A stretch of 64,000 bases of DNA from Pueribacillus theae. Its GTDB lineage: Bacteria; Bacillota; Bacilli; Bacillales; UBA6769. The position numbers were made by a program, and so were the translations under genes. Below the pieces are notes generated by a model. It was not told where the DNA came from. It worked only from the letters and a program-made list of their open reading frames with translations, and did not search any database. Where the stretch lies: the NCBI RefSeq assembly GCF_003097615.1, contig NZ_QCZG01000017.1:1-64000 (forward strand). Reading direction: 5' to 3'. Shown here in pieces: positions 62,789-64,000 of the stretch (positions are counted from its first letter, which is position 1; each line of letters starts with the position of its first letter).

Positions 62789-63118
62789 ATGTGTGTGCTT
62801 TGTGGAGAGTTTATTATGCAAGTTCATTGGACAGATCAAACTTCTGACGATTCAGATACCGTACGCGTTGGAGAGAAACAAAGAGACAGGCAACGGACAA
62901 GAATCGAACGTGTGAACTTATGCAACCAAATATTTAACCACTATGGCCTTAAATTAGAAGATTGGCAAGGCAGCAAATATATTCTTAGAGATCGGAAAGG
63001 TACATCGAAAGTTGTACATGACTTGGGAAGTCTTTGGGCAACAGCTGAAAACATGCTCAAACGCCCCATCGATCCTCTCGATCCGCAATTGCTTGAAAAA
63101 TTAAGTACGGTTAGCTAA
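62789..63118 (+). CDS. CxxC-containing hypothetical protein
   Basis: A 109-residue protein beginning MCVLCGEFIMQVHWTDQ. The CxxC pair at residues 2-5 and the following His could bind a metal. The middle is basic (GEKQRDRQRTRIERV), and the C-terminal part (YILRDRKGTSKVVHDLG) looks like a small nucleic acid- or protein-binding domain. GAGGAGG before ATG 62789; the frame is open upstream but without signals. It directly precedes the CobW gene, so a role with metal transfer is plausible. Confidence 0.75.
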   Translation: MCVLCGEFIMQVHWTDQTSDDSDTVRVGEKQRDRQRTRIERVNLCNQIFNHYGLKLEDWQGSKYILRDRKGTSKVVHDLGSLWATAENMLKRPIDPLDPQLLEKLSTVS

Positions 63119-63131
63119 AGGATGAATGAAC

Positions 63132-64000
63132 ATGAGCCGGGAAAATAAAAAACCAATTACAATTGTTACCGGATGCTTAGGAAGCGGCAAAACAACACTA
63201 TTGCAAAACATTTTAAAAGCTCCTGAGCTTTCGGAAAGTACTGGCGTAATCGTGAACGAATTTGGAAAAGTGGGGCTCGATCACCATTTGCTTCGAAAAG
63301 CCGATGAAAAAACGATTTTATTAAGCGGTGGCTGTATTTGCTGCAACTCAAGGGAAGACCTTGAACAAGAACTGAAATCTCTCCTATATATGGACGAGAA
63401 AGATCATAAGCAAAAATTGAATCGTGTCATCATCGAGACGACAGGGCTGGCTGATCCCGCACCGATTCTATTCACGATCGCTACAAACCCAATTCTTCAA
63501 CATCATTTCTATATTGATTGTGTCATTACAACAGTAGATGCTGAAAACGGTCTACTCCAAATAAAAAATAGTCCAGAACTGATTAAACAAGTAACAGTTG
63601 CAGACAAGATTGTGCTCACAAAAACCGACATTGCGAAGGCTGGACAATTAAACGAATTAAAAAATAGATTGAAGGAATTTAATCCTTCTGCAGAATTTAT
63701 TGAAGTGATACATGGTAACGCAAATCCGAAAATTATCGAAGGCAACACATCAACTGATTATCTTGATCATATAAAAAATGTAAACAAACCTATCGTTTCT
63801 GACAATAATAGCAACATTCAATCCATTTCATTTACCTTCAGCAACCCTTTGAACTGGACGGCCTTTGGGCTATGGTTAAGCATGTTGCTGCATGCTAATG
63901 GCGAAAACGTATTACGGGTAAAAGGCTTGCTAGATGTCGGTGAGAAGGGACCAATTGTCTTGAACGGTGTGCAGCATATTATTCATCCACCTGACCATTT
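63132..64000 (+). CDS. CobW/COG0523 GTPase metallochaperone (partial, runs off the window)
   Basis: The first 289 codons of a G3E-family GTPase. P-loop GCLGSGKTT (residues 14-22), the metal-binding motif GGCICC (66-71), IIETTGLADPAP, and the base-recognition TKTD motif (near 160) are all clear. The CobW C-terminal domain begins near residue 235 (ISFTFSNPLNWTAFGLWLSM). Such proteins deliver zinc or another metal to target enzymes; here the metal-dependent imidase-like protein two genes upstream is the natural client. The frame is open to the end of the window. Confidence 0.94.
   Translation, partial: MSRENKKPITIVTGCLGSGKTTLLQNILKAPELSESTGVIVNEFGKVGLDHHLLRKADEKTILLSGGCICCNSREDLEQELKSLLYMDEKDHKQKLNRVIIETTGLADPAPILFTIATNPILQHHFYIDCVITTVDAENGLLQIKNSPELIKQVTVADKIVLTKTDIAKAGQLNELKNRLKEFNPSAEFIEVIHGNANPKIIEGNTSTDYLDHIKNVNKPIVSDNNSNIQSISFTFSNPLNWTAFGLWLSMLLHANGENVLRVKGLLDVGEKGPIVLNGVQHIIHPPDH

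Noticed and set aside
1-64000. CRISPR arrays, tRNA and rRNA genes, prophage modules
   Set aside because: No regularly spaced direct repeats, cloverleaf-like sequences, rRNA signatures, integrase, capsid or terminase genes were seen in the window.

Overview
The window is an AT-rich chromosomal segment of a Gram-positive endospore-former of the Bacillaceae (Bacillus sensu lato). The evidence is a SinI-type antirepressor, FosB, a YjzC-like protein, UPF0182, mntABCD with an MntR-like box, a sigma-B-type promoter, strong GGAGG ribosome binding sites and frequent GTG/TTG starts. No rRNA, tRNA or CRISPR array was seen. Most of it looks like ordinary chromosome, with one accessory stretch (about 12-22 kb) and one decaying, IS-associated stretch (about 50.8-55.2 kb).

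Layout. 0.1-9.2 kb is signalling: a PAS-GGDEF-EAL protein, then a response regulator, a very large pseudokinase/ATPase/histidine-kinase protein and a DUF1648 membrane protein, with a small sinI-like gene on the opposite strand between regulator and kinase. 9.4-12.8 kb holds an SDR dehydrogenase, MscL, a small membrane protein, an AAA ATPase and FosB. 12.8-21.3 kb is a run of same-strand small lipoproteins, membrane proteins and lone unknown proteins, several immunity-like (Imm26-like plus DUF4240, a DUF5063 remnant), with a Fic protein that lacks the catalytic His. 21.3-24.8 kb has a LysE exporter with a partial upstream duplication, a DUF421 protein and a divergent nitroreductase/HxlR pair. 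24.9-27.0 kb has two acyl-CoA enzymes. 27.3-31.3 kb is an RND exporter (SwrC type) divergent from its TetR-type regulator. 31.4-35.7 kb is a polyamine regulator-potABCD operon. 36.0-37.3 kb has a MazF/PemK toxin-antitoxin pair and two gene remnants. 37.5-40.6 kb is a second RND exporter. 40.7-44.7 kb has a CHY zinc finger protein, stress-type small proteins and UPF0182. 45.1-48.9 kb is mntABCD. 49-50.7 kb has a DedA-like exporter, a YjzC-like protein and a NodB-type deacetylase. 50.8-55.2 kb has membrane proteins, two frameshifted genes, an IS-end relic and an IS110 element.

55.3-64.0 kb is a catabolic locus around a PAS-AAA-HTH activator of sigma-54. Two near-perfect -24/-12 promoters flank this activator: one drives a nitrilase-superfamily amidase, an SDR, a sodium:solute symporter with a tiny partner protein, and possibly an old-yellow-enzyme gene; the other drives a NodB-fold deacetylase/imidase followed by a CxxC protein and a CobW metallochaperone that runs off the window. 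I infer a cyclic-imide or related amide uptake and hydrolysis pathway with dedicated metal delivery. It is the most interesting system in the window.
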